From Planococcus citri (taxonomy: Eukaryota > Arthropoda > Insecta > Hemiptera > Pseudococcidae), in NCBI RefSeq assembly GCF_950023065.1, contig NC_088677.1, positions 71,015,469 through 71,079,468 on the forward strand: 64,000 nt of DNA, written 5' to 3'. The notes beneath the pieces are model-generated. The model worked only from the letters and a program-made list of their open reading frames with translations. It did not search any database and had not been told where the DNA came from. How positions within the stretch are numbered: position 1 is the first letter of the stretch; the number at the start of each line of letters is the position of its first letter. Made by a program: the position numbers and the translations under genes. Below are positions 11,692-23,974 of the stretch, piece by piece.

Positions 11692-14600
11692 CTGCAAATT
11701 ATCAACATCTTGTTGAGTGACACTCGACACGGTAGCCAGAGGAGGCGCCATCGTATTGTAATCTTGCAGGGTACGGAATAAGTCGGCGATCTGTCTAATT
11801 ACGATGGCGAATGCGCGAGTCAAGCAGGCAGCAGTCGTTGACATCGTCACCGGTGGCTCAACAGTAGCGGCGACCGTGGTCGTGGTTCCGGTGCTGGAGC
11901 CTCCGGTACCTGTTCGGGGCAACGATGACGGAACAATGAATACTAACGAATTGCCGCCGGACGTGAAACGAAAACCTGAAACAAGAGGGTCACGAGTGAA
12001 TATTTTTTCCAACGTAGTTTCGTGGTTAGCGCTAATACCATCACTACCGGGTCTTTATCGAAGAGTGATATTTACTAACCTCCGGATGATCTGGAAATAT
12101 TGTCACGGCTTCGAACGACCCATTGCATCGATTGCGGAGCTAAATTCGTCCGGTGACTGCTGTAACCAAAGGAAATCGTTCTAAAAGTAAAGCGTTTTCA
12201 TTAATTCGGCTTAAACTTGACAAAAAAGACGATTCTATTCAATTCGATACGATTTTTTTCAGATTTTTGCCACACCTCCCTTCATCCAAGCCATTTCACG
12301 TCCAAAACCGTTCAACTTAGGTTTTCTTCAATCCAGCGAATCAATCGGTAAACATTCTTTTAGCTATTTACTATCAAGCTCAAGATCTTTTTACTTCTTT
12401 CAACCATCGTTTGTTGTTTAATCAATTAAAATATTATCCGAAACTACTTTTTGAGTAATCCTGGTCAGTCCCATTACAGAAAATACCACTTTTTGACTTC
12501 ATATCACCAGGTACTTCAAAGATGAGTGGTAGAATGGAGATTTATTAATCTCTATGATGTTTTGTAACATCATTTCAGAAGAAAAAAAAAAAAACAAAAA
12601 AAGGCTTCAGGTAAAACAATTTTTAGAATTTGAAAAATTGTGTAATTTTGAAGAACCGAAGCGACAAATTAAACTGTCAAATCTACGATGTCAACAATTT
12701 TTTGTTGCCATCTCGATGATTGACAATATTTGAGCAGTTGTTTAATTCGTTCCAACAAAATAGGTTCAAAACAAAACTGAAATAGACTTATCAATTAGTC
12801 TAAATATTTTTGAAACCCGACAAATGAAAAAAAAATACGATGAAAAATAGTAATATTAAACCAACCAACCCTTCCGTTCGACTACCTCAACGATTACCAC
12901 ATCGAATATCATAAATCGCCTGCGTAAATAAAAAATCCACACTTACGGTCTTATTTCTAGTTGCTCGTCGTTCATAATAACTTCTTCCGCTTCTAGATCG
13001 TCTGTTTCGGCCGTTTCTGAATCTTCATCTTCTTGCTGAGTCGATTCGCCAGATCCGTCGTCTGAAAAAGCACGAAAAAAATTACTTCAACGTCGATCAC
13101 TCGCAAAAATCTCCTTTAATCTCGACTGAAATTCATCCTTACAATCAGAGCCAACAGTGGCTCCAGTTTGTACACTCCTTTGACCTCCGTCTTGATTACT
13201 CTGATCAGAGTCAGATTCGGATTCGACGATCAAATATCCAGCGTTGGATTCGGCTTCGGCAGCACTTCTGGCCGCTTCTATCATACCTACAACTGTCGTC
13301 GATACTCGTTTTCAAACACATTTCTCTTTCTCTTCGTAAATACTCTGTTCTAAAACACTCACCGGAATTACGAGCATCCATTAAGTTCTCCGCTTCGCCT
13401 CCGTTCCTTACATCCAGAGCGAAGCCGCTGGCGGCATCTTGTTCTTCGTTATCACTTCCTTCGACATCGTTTGTAAGCGCTACTAAATCTGGAAAGATAA
13501 ATAAGTCAAAATGTACCATAGGCGATTCACACGAAATAAAGTGACTATCTAGAAAGCGAGGGTATTTCAGAGGAGACATTTACTTTCAACGATATCGTCT
13601 TCAACTTCCGAATCGGGCAATCTGTTCTGCGAGTTACGTATCACTTCTCCTGATTCGCCTAGTTCCCGCCTTCGCCGCCGGCTTGTTCTTGTTGTACGAG
13701 AAGGGGATTCGCGTTGACGAGACGACGACGCCAAAGACATAGGTTCGACGCAGAATAAGTCTTCGCATCCCTAGAAAAAAACACAATTCATCAGTTGTTA
13801 TTACTTCAAAAGTATTGGTCGGGTCAAAAATACCGCTTTTTTGGCTACTAACCGAGACCACATCCATTGTATTGTTAGAAAGGGAGAAATTAGCCGTTGG
13901 TCTAGCAAATCCGAGACGAACGGGAGCGATTAAACTATCTGCAGCTTCGCAAAGCTCTTCAATTCAGAGTTTAATTAGCGATTGGAATATGCGTTTGGCT
14001 TTCGTGACCGAGGCGATCGTCATTACTCTGCGAAATACAGGAAAATCGTAAATAATCGTCAACTATACTCGAAAATATTCCACCATTTTCAACCTACCCT
14101 CTTCGTTTTCCGGTCTGCGGAGTCATAATGCTGAATATGACAAAAATACGAGTAACAGAACGAACAAATCGTCTAGCGACTATGGTGGCTTCTTCGCTAC
14201 GTCCTCAAGTAGTTGTATCTTGAATTTCTCTAATCAAAGTCGTAAGTAACGTATCCAACATCTGTTTGGGAGAAACGAAAAACAAATTATTTCGCGTGTT
14301 TGAAAAAATCTGCCACAAAGTACTCACTTCTGAGCTGCATTTCACCAGCAAACAATGAGTAAATTTATCCAAAAGAGCCGTGCCCGTTTGACTTTTCAAG
14401 TAAGCTTGATCTTCGTATGATGTATTCGTATTCATCGGGATAACTTTTTCGTCTTCTTCTTTGACACCTTTGAAAAAAAAGAAAAAAAAACACACACACG
14501 TTCGAATCATCGAATCAATACTAATTTTCTCACATTCCCACTCCTCGTTCTCTAATCTCATTCTTACCTGACATAATCATACTCTTGACGGCTTGCCAAT

Positions 14601-16564
14601 CGTTCAGCAACCTTTCCAATGCCCTTCTGGCGAATCTGGGCGGTTCCAAGTCATGATCCGGCATATGTGGTTCGGATGCTGCGCCAATTTCCGAAGATGG
14701 CGTTTTCTTGTTGGCTGATCTAGGTCTGGTAGTTCTGTATTGACGCTGTTCGACCGATTGACGGCCGACTGTTTGCACCAAGAACAGCAGGATGCTTTGA
14801 GTAATTCGTATCTGGCCTGTTGATTGCCCTGGATTAACGCCTTGCACTTACACTTCTCCCAACAATCGCAGTAGGCCGTTGGCGAGGTCTGCTTCACTTT
14901 GCAATCGTGACCACGATGGCATACTTTGGCACATTCCGTACAACAGCACAACAATTCGGTCAAACCGCAAGTTCGACATTCGAAAACATCCTGGGGAAAA
15001 AAGACAATAATGAGAAAAAATGTTGGTGAATCTAAATTGACATATTTTGCAATCGAGGACTAACCTGATTAATATGTTCGGCTCCGGTCCACGTAAAACT
15101 GCACGTATCGTTGCAACAGATCACGTATAACGGTGAATTATCCGGATTCGAGCCTTCGAAACGTTTCCCATCGTTTCTTCACACATTCCGGCGGACTAAC
15201 GCATTTCTTGTTCGATGCAGCTGAAACGATACTCCCTTTATTAATACCTTCTGTCGTAGACGAATAGCGAGCACCACCAGTACCGCCACCGGGCTGCTGA
15301 GTGGCGTACGGATACAACCATTCGACATCGCCGCCACTTTTTTTCGAACTGGTGAACGACGTCGACGTAGTCGATTGACCGGGGACGTTAGAGTGAATAG
15401 GAGTTATCACCGGAGCTGAGGGCGCCGTCGATAGGCCGGCAGACGGAGTCGACCCGAGGGTTTCCTTGGAAAACCACGCGCTCATGACGTTCTTGAGTTT
15501 TTGTTCGGCCGTCGTATTCTGAGTCATGGCAGCTGCCACTTCTGTGATAGCCGGAGCTACGGCGAATCCAGTCACCGGAGACGTTGTTCCGCTAAACGAT
15601 ACAGCAGCAGCAGTAGCAGCCGCTGCGGTAGAAGGTGTTTCCAAGTTATCGAAATACGGTACGTTGGTAGTAGTTGAAGCTGAGCCGGCACTTCCACTCG
15701 CTACAGCAGCAGTAGGAGTACTGCTGGCACCAGCGGCCGATGTTGAGGTAGCCGCAGTGGCAGCTGCAGGGGTGGTCAAAACAGAAGCAGTGGGAGCTGT
15801 TGTGGTGCTGCTGGAAGGTCCCGTCGAACATTCTTGGTTCGCGACGCGTTTAATCGTATCGAATAAGATTAGGGCTGCTTGATAGGCTCGTCAATTCACC
15901 GCCAACATGAACGGTGTTTGGCCTTTGGCGTCTCTGCGAAAATTGAAAAATGATAACAGATATTAACTACGCCCAAATCAAAAACGAACTAATCTTTTCG
16001 ACAGATACTCACTTTCCAGTTAATAATTCTTTAATGTGAGGTTGCAACACGGTACTTTCGCATAAAAGCTTCAATATCAGCAAAGCGTTATTCCTTCGTT
16101 CGGTCGGATCTGTAATGTAGGGTCCTCCGGTGCTCGGATTCAACGCAGCAGGGCCCTGACGTGGTGGACAAATTAGGCATCGATTTGGCGGAAGACGCAG
16201 TACCTGGCATCGGTATCAAACCGATGCTATCTTCGTCCCCGGAAGCCGAATGGAATGCTTCGTTAGGCCATCCGTAATTATGAGCCAATGGTTCTTCGGT
16301 GTGGCTGGTTTCCATGTGGGTAGTAGTCTGATCGAAATCCATTTCGCGGACGGCTGCGTTCACAATAACAAATAGATTAGTATGATTCGTAAAAATTTTT
16401 GGACTAAGTATGTCATTCAGTGGATCCGAATCAGGGTAATGAACTCAACTCACCGGCTTCGTGATCTTTATTCGAAACAGGAGCACACATCGATACGCAG
16501 GCATGCAAAAGATTACGATTACCGTCACATCTTTCTCTCAATATCGCCGTAATTAAATCATTAT
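11692..16564 (-). pseudogene. UBR5/hyd E3 ubiquitin ligase, internal gene fragment with introns
   Basis: At least ten exon-like segments on the minus strand match the middle of UBR5 (hyd) in order. They include 16564-16454 (RCDGNRNLLHACVSMC), 16353-16013 (KSMPNLS, CESTVLQPHIKELL), about 15950-15130 (Ala/Thr-rich linker), the UBR box at about 14990-14570 (CCCTECAKVCHRGHDC; PTAYCDCWEKCKCK), 13771-13579, 13061-12957 (acidic), 12159-12080 (SMQWVVRSRDN) and 11975-11692 (AFAIVIRQIADL). UBR5 recognises N-degrons through the UBR box and ubiquitinates through a C-terminal HECT domain. Neither the N-terminal third nor the HECT/MLLE part is visible. In-frame TGA codons occur at 15891-15893 and 13964-13966. 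Frame changes occur near 16155 and 14795, the latter with about 20 expected residues missing. Introns are kept, so it is a DNA-level duplicate, not a retrocopy. Assembly errors could mimic some lesions. Confidence 0.8.
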
Positions 16565-16569
16565 CTGCG

Positions 16570-17390
16570 CACAAAAAAGCAAGAAATTTATGATAATCGT
16601 TAACAATGTTGTACTACGAATGGCAAAGTTATCTCTCAACTCACTTGACTCGTTTGATATAGGATGCGTTTGCTACGACTTTTCCGAACGTAACAATGTC
16701 AATAACATTGACCTCGTTATTCAATTATCAAAAAACAAAAAAAATCCATGTCCACGAACCTGAAAATGATTGCACTGACTTCATCCATCACAGCATCTGA
16801 TTACCGTGGAAACAACAACATAAAATTTATTCCATTCGGAATACTGGTATTTCATAGCAGGTCCCGGATACTCGGTCAAAGTAACCATCCAAAAATTAAC
16901 TTGGCACATTCAACTGTGAACAATAAAAGTCAATTAAGTAACTACTGTGTTTCGGCGGTATCAACCCTGCAATACATTTGAAACAGATTTAAGTAATGAG
17001 ACAGACGTCAACCGTCATCAGATATCCGTTCATAGAGCAACTGCAATGCAATTTAAGAGTGAAACAAATAATTGAAAATCAAGTTTTAGAAAATCACCTT
17101 TCGATTCACGAATGGCAAGCACATATCTTCGAGAAGAAAATTCTAATGAAATCTTCGAACTGCTATTAAACTAACACTTTAACTCACTAGAATTATCTAA
17201 GTAAGTATTTTCTAAGTAACGGGATACATTCTTCGCTTGTACCTGAATTTATAAAAATAATCATTTATAACGAGACAAAGTCTTCGACAAAAGCATTAAG
17301 AGATGAATTTTTACCAGTCAGTATAATTCGCGTGATACCTCGAGTTTCGTAAACATCATCGGACAATATACATACATACTCAATAAGATC
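16570..17390. other. No gene recognised
   Basis: AT-rich sequence between two gene fragments. Nothing recognisable in six frames. Confidence 0.5.
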
Positions 17391-17399
17391 TAAAGATAG

Positions 17400-18600
17400 A
17401 TACATTCTGGAAACCAGTGGAAAGCCGTTGGTTAACGTTCTAGTTTTGTCAAAAACAATATAGCCTGCGCATACAAGCCGAAAATTGAAAATTATCAAGT
17501 TGAAAAAAAAAATGAGAACAAAGAGGAGCATCGAAAGTTCAATTCTTAACATACTTACTTTGTGCGCTATTTCCAACGGTTAGGCACCATACCATTAATT
17601 GCTCCGACACTGATACCGACAAAGACAGCTATAGGAGTAGCCAAAGCTAGCGGAAAAGGACACGCTATCGCCAGAACATTCAAAGCACACCGGAATAAGA
17701 ACTGGAATATCATTTTGTCTCCACTCATGACCGAATTTTCTTCGCGCTACAGATTGAGTAAATATGTATTATACGATAATTGGAATAGTTGGACAAAATT
17801 TTATTTGAAATTATATTTCAACCCACCCGACAATTTTAACGACGAATTGTTGTATAGGTGCTTTGGAATTGGAAGTACGAGTTTCTTCCACCAAACGTAC
17901 AATTCGTGCGAGGGTGGTTGATTCGGCCAGATGAGTGGCCGCTATTAACAACATACAGTTTTGATTAATCGAGCAAACTATGACTAGACAACCTGTAGAA
18001 TTATAATTCACGTTGATTAACAAGTTTTTGTTCAGATTTTCTTCTCAACTGGTATCAATTCTCCGGCAATAAGTAAGTGATTCGTCGCAGCTCGAAGTAT
18101 CGTAAGTGATTTTCCCATCGACTGATTCTTTTCCAACACGCGATACCTGTAAGCAAACCATACTTCTTGAGCAATTGAGTCCCATTTTCATTAAGAAATA
18201 TTCGAGAATGAGCCTGGAACTCATTTTCAAAATATCACCACGTTATACTAACTCTACCTTGATTTGTTTTTCGCTCAAAATCTCAGAATCCGAACCAACC
18301 GTGAACAGCAAAGCATCTGTTGCTTTCAATGATAACAATGTAGAAAACGCTTGGGGTGTTTTCCCTTTGGCAATATTCTCTAACCAGCGATCCAGCGAAA
18401 TGAATGAAAACAATATTGCAGGCGCATCACAGAAAGTTTTGGGATTAAAGCTGAACTGGAAAACGATAGCCAATTCCTGCACAATGTATAGGAGTAAACA
18501 TACAATATTGTGATGGTTAGACTGATGGGTACGTCCATATCTGAGGATCGATGTCTGGCAAGCCAACATTGGACGTGAAAATGTCATCCAGCAATAAACT
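17400..18600 (-). pseudogene. Copper-transporting P1B-type ATPase (ATP7-like) fragment
   Basis: Minus-strand segments match, in order, the core of ATP7 copper pumps. About 18,585-18,245 resembles the segment after the first membrane helices (FISLDRWLENIAKGKTPQAF). About 18,160-18,055 resembles the actuator domain (ESVDGKI, CDESL). About 17,960-17,850 reads ATHLAESTTLARIVRLVEET and KAPIQQF. About 17,690-17,580 covers the CPC helix region (IACP, LALATPIAVFVGISVGAING). About 17,450-17,400 is the phosphorylation loop. The hallmark DKTGT is changed to DKTRT near 17,435-17,450 and the CPC metal motif reads CPF; both would abolish pump function. Stops separate the pieces, and the metal-binding N-terminus and ATP-binding C-terminus are absent. 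A decayed partial duplicate retaining introns. Confidence 0.8.
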
Positions 18601-19398
18601 GAGAAAAAAAGGTTGCAATTTAACGGAAAATGTATCGTATTTTGAATTAGCTGTAAAATTCAAACTCACTTGGACCGAAGTAGATAACAAAAAAGTAAGG
18701 GAATTTTCAGTCGACATTCCTGACACAATACGTACATTTCTTCAAGCAATATGTATGTATTTGAAAATCATACCTCCCATTGAATACAACATCAATATCA
18801 TACACGGTCCTTCAAATACCAACGATACTAGGAACGAATTTCATCATTTCATTAACCGAAATCGTTACTTTAGGCTTGGCGGCTAAAATACTATGGACAC
18901 CTGTAACGATCGATAATTCGGTCAGTAAATGGATTTAATACAAACAAATTGAAATAAGTATACAGAATGAATATCAGAAAATATATCTATCTACCGTTTA
19001 GTCTTTGGTAATTGCTGACACACGAGACAAGATGCACCAGGATGCTTTTAATATAGAGTAACATCATTTTATCTTCGTCTTCTTTCAATTTCAAGGAGCA
19101 CATTTGCTTTGGAATATTGATTAAATAAAATTCTAACACCAACACTCTTCTCTTTAATTGATTCATTTCATTTCAATATTACACAAACACAGGAATATTA
19201 TATCAGACCGCCATTACTAATTAATTAGCTGTGATAACTGATAAGAAAGAAAAACATGCAAAATCAGTTTACGCAACCAGGTTTTTACAACGCTACTGCT
19301 CTTTGCTCTATAGTGTGAATTTTCGTGTGGATGAGGATGAGGATGAGGATAACTTCAGCTCCGTAGTTTTTACAGTCTCTCGAAAGACGAATACCATC

Positions 19399-19814
19399 TA
19401 GTGGTGTTGATATATCGATATCTTAAACGATATATCGATATGAGATCCAATATCGACATATCGATATGAAAAATCAATATCGACGATATATCGTATCGTC
19501 AAAAATTGAGGAAAAAATGCACGAAAACAGCCAAAAATATGAGTAAAAATTGAAATTAGAAAGAAATTTTTAAAATTTTTTCAAAAAAAAATTTTCTCAC
19601 TTTTTTAAAAATCTATAAAAAAACTTTTTGTCGTACCAAATTTTTTGCAGTTGTTAATTCGCAATTAAACTTAAATGACTGAGTATACAAATGGGAAAAA
19701 TAGGTACTTTCAAGGCAATATTGAAGATATCGATATATCGACGATATATCGATATCTGTTGGAAAAATATCGTGATATATCGATATAAAATTTTTCTAAA
19801 TATCAACATCACTA
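19399..19814. mobile_element. hAT-like MITE, ATCGATAT-rich, copy A
   Basis: The 416-bp element begins TAGTGGTGTTGATAT and ends with the inverted ATATCAACATCACTA. It is flanked by a perfect 8-bp duplication ATACCATC (19391-19398 and 19815-19822). Both ends are rich in TATCGATA motifs, forming sub-terminal palindromes. No coding capacity. Nearly identical to copy B 23 bp downstream. Confidence 0.9.
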
Positions 19815-19837
19815 ATACCATCAGTATACCAGTATAC

Positions 19838-20786
19838 TAGTGGTGTTGATATATCGATATCTTAAACGATATATCGATATGAGATCCAATATCGACATAT
19901 CGATATGAAAAATCAATATCGACGATATATCGTATCGTCAAAAATTGAGGAAAAAATGCACGAAAACAGCCAAAAATATGAGTAAAAATTGAAATTAGAA
20001 AGAAATTTTAAAAAATTTTTCATTTTTTATTTTTTCAAAAAAAAATTTTCTCACTTTTTTAAAAATCTATAAAATAATTTTTTGTCGTACCAAATTTTTT
20101 GCAGTTGTTAGTTCGCAATTAAACTAGAATGACTGAGTATACAAATGGGAAAAATAGGTACTTTTAAGCAGTGATGGCAGCGTTCGCAAAAATTTGAACG
20201 GCGTTCGCGTTCGCGTTCATTTGAAATGAACGGCGTTCGCGTTCACGTTCATTTAAAAAGAACGCGTTCGCGAACGGCGTTCGCGAACGCGATCGTGAAC
20301 GTATGTCGTTCGCGAACGAGAACGCAAATGCATGATTTTGGAGACAATGATTAATGAATTGCAGCAAGTAACAGTTACATCCTAGGCCTATTCTAAACGC
20401 AATTTTTGCATTTTTATTGAAAAATAACTAAAAAAGGGTAAAAATTCTATACTTTACCACTTTTTTTCAATGAAAATGGCTCAAAATGCAAAATTTGCCT
20501 GAAAAATGTTTCAAACTTTGAAATTTGCGTTCAATCAAAACGAACGCCGTTCGCGTTCGCGTTCTTTTGAAAAGAACGCGTTCACGTTCGCGTTCTTTCA
20601 AAAAAGAACGCGTTCCGTTCGCGTTCGCGTTCACGTTCGCGAACTTGGCGTTCACGAACGCGAACGCTGCCATCACTGCTTTTAAGGCAATATTGAAGAT
20701 ATCGATATATCGTCGATATATCGATATCTGTTGGAAAAATATCGTGATATATCGATATGAAATTTTTCTAAATATCAACATCACTA
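19838..20786. mobile_element. hAT-like MITE, copy B, with a nested insertion
   Basis: Same family as copy A, with its own 8-bp duplication CAGTATAC (19830-19837 and 20787-20794). It is longer because a second hAT-like element has inserted at 20,169-20,678. Outside the insert the two copies are nearly identical, so both are young relative to the family. The two insertions are independent because their target duplications differ. Confidence 0.9.
20169..20678. mobile_element. Nested hAT-like element built of GAACGC arrays
   Basis: The 510-bp insertion has terminal inverted repeats starting CAGTGATGGCAGCGTTCGC and an 8-bp duplication CTTTTAAG (20161-20168 and 20679-20686). Comparison with copy A shows the empty site. 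The outer parts consist of GCGTTC/GAACGC hexamer arrays in inverted orientation, so the element can fold into a long hairpin. Frames across it (for example 20467-21120 minus) are repeat artefacts, not genes. Confidence 0.9.
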
Positions 20787-21369
20787 CAGTATACCAGTGA
20801 ATGGTTCTGCCACTTTCTGAGGATACTTCACGCAGTGTGTGCGCAGAACAAATACGTAATCCAAGTCCGAACTCGACTAAATTAATCGAAAATCTGTTCG
20901 AACGGTTGCCTATACTCAAGGCTATAAGGAGTAATAACACTCGGACTCGCATCGTAGGTATTATGGTTGGTCTGACTCTGACAACTCTGACTAACTCTGA
21001 CATGAGCCTGATTCCTGATTCTAGAAATTGAAATTTGAAGAGGCAAAAAATAAGATGTACGCATTTTGGAAAAACCCATTTTTGACCGTGGTACTGGACA
21101 AACAAAAAAAATTCTCTCACTAAATAGCCTATTTTTAAAAGTGAAGAAAATTGGCAAAGTTTCTATCAATTATAAAATAAAATACAAAATAAACTACTGC
21201 TTCAAGCCTACCAGCTCTTTCAATTATTCAAAGTTGGACAATCGTAACACGAAATAACATTTTTTGCTCGTCTTGAAAAGTTACTCAAGAGTCAAGAGTC
21301 AAGAATTCACTTTCAAAATTTACAAAAATTCAACTTGAAAAACTTACAACAAAAAAATTATTAGATAAG

Positions 21370-21534
21370 TATTGTATTGTTTGTATTGCATTGCATTGTA
21401 TTGTATTGTATTGTATTCTATTGTATTCTATTGTATTGTATTGTATTGTATTGTATTGTATTGTATTGTATTGTATTGTATTGTATTGTATTGTATTGTA
21501 TTGTATTGTATTGTATATTTGTATTGTATTGTAT
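21370..21534. repeat. Pentanucleotide microsatellite (TATTG)n
   Basis: About 160 bp of TATTG units with a few variants at the left (TATTC, TTGCA). Open in several frames only because the period is 5 and lacks stops in the sense direction; no gene is implied. Confidence 0.97.
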
Positions 21535-21734
21535 TCGCAAAATATGGTTGCCCGTTCTAAAATCTATAGGTACACATCTGTCCATTCAATTTCCAGATGA
21601 TTAGGGCTGATTAGAGACTCATGTCAGAAAAGCTGAATATCAGCTGCAAATTGAAAGTTGCTTTTCCATATTGTATAACATTAACACGTAGGTTGGTGAA
21701 GTTTCGATCTGATCGGCGACTGCTATCATTGGCC

Positions 21735-22632
21735 CAAGGATGAGGCCCCGAACAATTTTTTTCAGGTTATTCCAGGTGTCGGGGCTTGGGCTTTCAATCA
21801 ACATTTTTTAATTTAATAGGTCTTGGACTTGGATTGGGGCCGGGAAATTTTGGGTTTGGGTTTCAGGGCTCAGTGTTCAGGGCTTTTCGGGGCTTTTCAG
21901 GGCTTGAAATTGCAAAATTTTCAAGTAGAGAAAAGTAAAATCTTGTTTGATTTTCTGTTGAAGAAAAAAAAACAACATTTTACGAACAGATTCCGAATTT
22001 CTGGATAATTTTTTTGCCTAGCTAATTTGCAAGCAGACTGGCAGAGAACTTTAATTTACATTGTTCTTATGGGGATTTTATCGATTTTCTTAATTCTCTA
22101 GTTCTAGCTCTCATTGTCAGAATCACAGACTGAAATTGATTGCAATTTGAAATATGTACAAGTTCTAGAAAGTTTGCACAAACTAGTGTATGCTTCACTT
22201 TTTTAAAAATATAATTAAAATCAAATTCAACTATTTTTTTTCAACAGAATTAAAAATTAAATTTTTTTGGAATTTTTAATTACTGTCCAAATTTTTCAAG
22301 CATACTTTTTTATATTTTCAACGAACAATGAACTACCTACAGAATATAAATTTTGAGATGCACAGGCACAGACTAACACAGAAATGGTAATATAATAGCA
22401 ATTTACACAAGCCCCAGAAAGCCCCGAAAAGCCCTAATCACAGTTCGGGTTTCGGGGCTCACGTTTGGGGTTTGGTATTCAGAAAAAAGGTACCGGGCTT
22501 TGGGCCAGGGCTTTGCAGGTTAAAGTTTTTTTTAAGGTTTTGGGACTTGGACATTTGGGCTTCAAGGAAATCTTCGGGGCTTTTTCGGGTTTCAGGTTCT
22601 GGACTCTGGTCCTGGGCCGGGCCTCATCCCTG
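21735..22632. mobile_element. hAT-like element rich in GGGCTT/GGGGC
   Basis: The 898-bp element has short inverted ends (CAAGGATGAGGCCC at left, GGGCCTCATCCCTG at right) and a perfect 8-bp duplication CATTGGCC (21727-21734 and 22633-22640). The sub-terminal regions repeat GGGGCTTTTCGGG-like words, while the centre is AT-rich. No transposase was found. Confidence 0.88.
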
Positions 22633-23229
22633 CATTGGCCTAGCAGATTCTAGTGGATTTTAAATCTGCCAAAAATAACAAAATCCAGATTCTCGAAAAT
22701 CTGCCAAAATCCGTGTAAAAAATTAAAAAAAAAAAAAGTAAAACTAAAAACAAATTTAATTAACAATTAACATAGCATAGACAAAGACATTGTCGTTGCT
22801 GAAAGAACTGAACCTAGATAGAATTTACCAATTACCATTTAGGTTCAGACAAGAGGTGAAATATTTCATTTCATTTTAGTAAAAGCGGAGTTCGAAAAAC
22901 AAAACTGTTTTTTTTATTAAAATGTTTTTTTGTTTTAAAATAAAGGCTAAAAATAAATTTAAAAAGTAAAAAACTGAAAATTTTCTATTCGTCGTGGTGG
23001 CCTGGCTACACTGATTTTCATCACGCCAGCTCTAAAGCACGGTATATCGGTATCCCTTTTTCGCGAAAATAACCTACTGCTTTCAAAATTTTGATAAAAA
23101 AACTCTCTATGCGGAGGTGTTTCTTTTCGACAAGTACCAATCTTTTGCGTCGAGTTATTTCGCGACACACGTATTTTTATTTATTTCTCGTACGCAGGAT
23201 GCCGGATGCGTCACATGTACGTAGAATGT

Positions 23230-23598
23230 AGGTAGAAATGATAGGAAATTATCCAGGGAAAGTTTCTGGAAATTTATGAAAGAAATTTCTGGTAACTTTC
23301 AAATCAAATCCATAAATTTCCAATAAAAAGTGCTTAATTTTTGCTAATTAAATATTGATAAAGTTTGTTTAAAATGAAGGAAAATTTCAAAAATTTGTGA
23401 ATAAATGGAAATTTTAAATTTATAAGTTGTAGTTGATAAATGACATTTTCAAATAGACTGTAGTTTTTGTTTTTCAAAATACACTCAAGTATGGGCTAAG
23501 TACCTCATATTTTGAAGGAACATAAATTTCCAGTAACTTTCTGGAAAGTTTTCGCAAGTTTCCAAAATATAAATTTCTGATAATTTATCATCTCTGCA
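23230..23598. repeat. Probable MITE with AAATTTCTGG-rich inverted arms
   Basis: AGAAATGATAGGAAATTATC near 23,232 pairs with the inverted GATAATTTATCATCTCTG near 23,580-23,597. Both arms carry TTTCCAGAAAGTTT-like words. The flanks (AATGTAGG and CATGTAGA) agree at 6 of 8 positions, compatible with a decayed 8-bp duplication. Confidence 0.5.
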
Positions 23599-23974
23599 TG
23601 TAGAGCAGTAGAGCACATTCGACCCTTACCAAGTAGATTTTTCTGATTTTTTGATTACCTACTCATTTTAGTTATCTTACTGTTATTTAGCCTATTTCTG
23701 AAACAAATTTGAATTTTTATTGTCAATTTGGCATATTATTTTAAGATAGATTTATCACAAGAAAAACGCTTCTACGTCCTACCAAAAAAAAAAGATAAAT
23801 CTATAGCAGAGCATTTTGGCGTTTTTGTGTAGGCATGTAAATGTTAATTTTTTGATGTTTTGTGATTTCAGCTTTTTCAGCATAACAAAGTTTCAAAAAT
23901 AGCAGGGATTGGAAAACTGGCTTTGGGATTTGCCAAAATAGTAATACTCGAAATAGTATTTTGGGAAACGGGAA

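Noticed and set aside
15891..15893. TGA in the UBR5-like exon as selenocysteine
   Set aside because: A second TGA at 13964 and two frameshifts in the same fragment point to simple decay; UBR5 is not a selenoprotein.
20467..21120. 217-codon minus-strand frame
   Set aside because: It spans GAACGC arrays and the ends of two hAT-like elements; low complexity and element borders explain it.
21372..21604. Overlapping LYCIV-repeat open frames
   Set aside because: They are translations of a (TATTG)n microsatellite, open only because the unit lacks stops.
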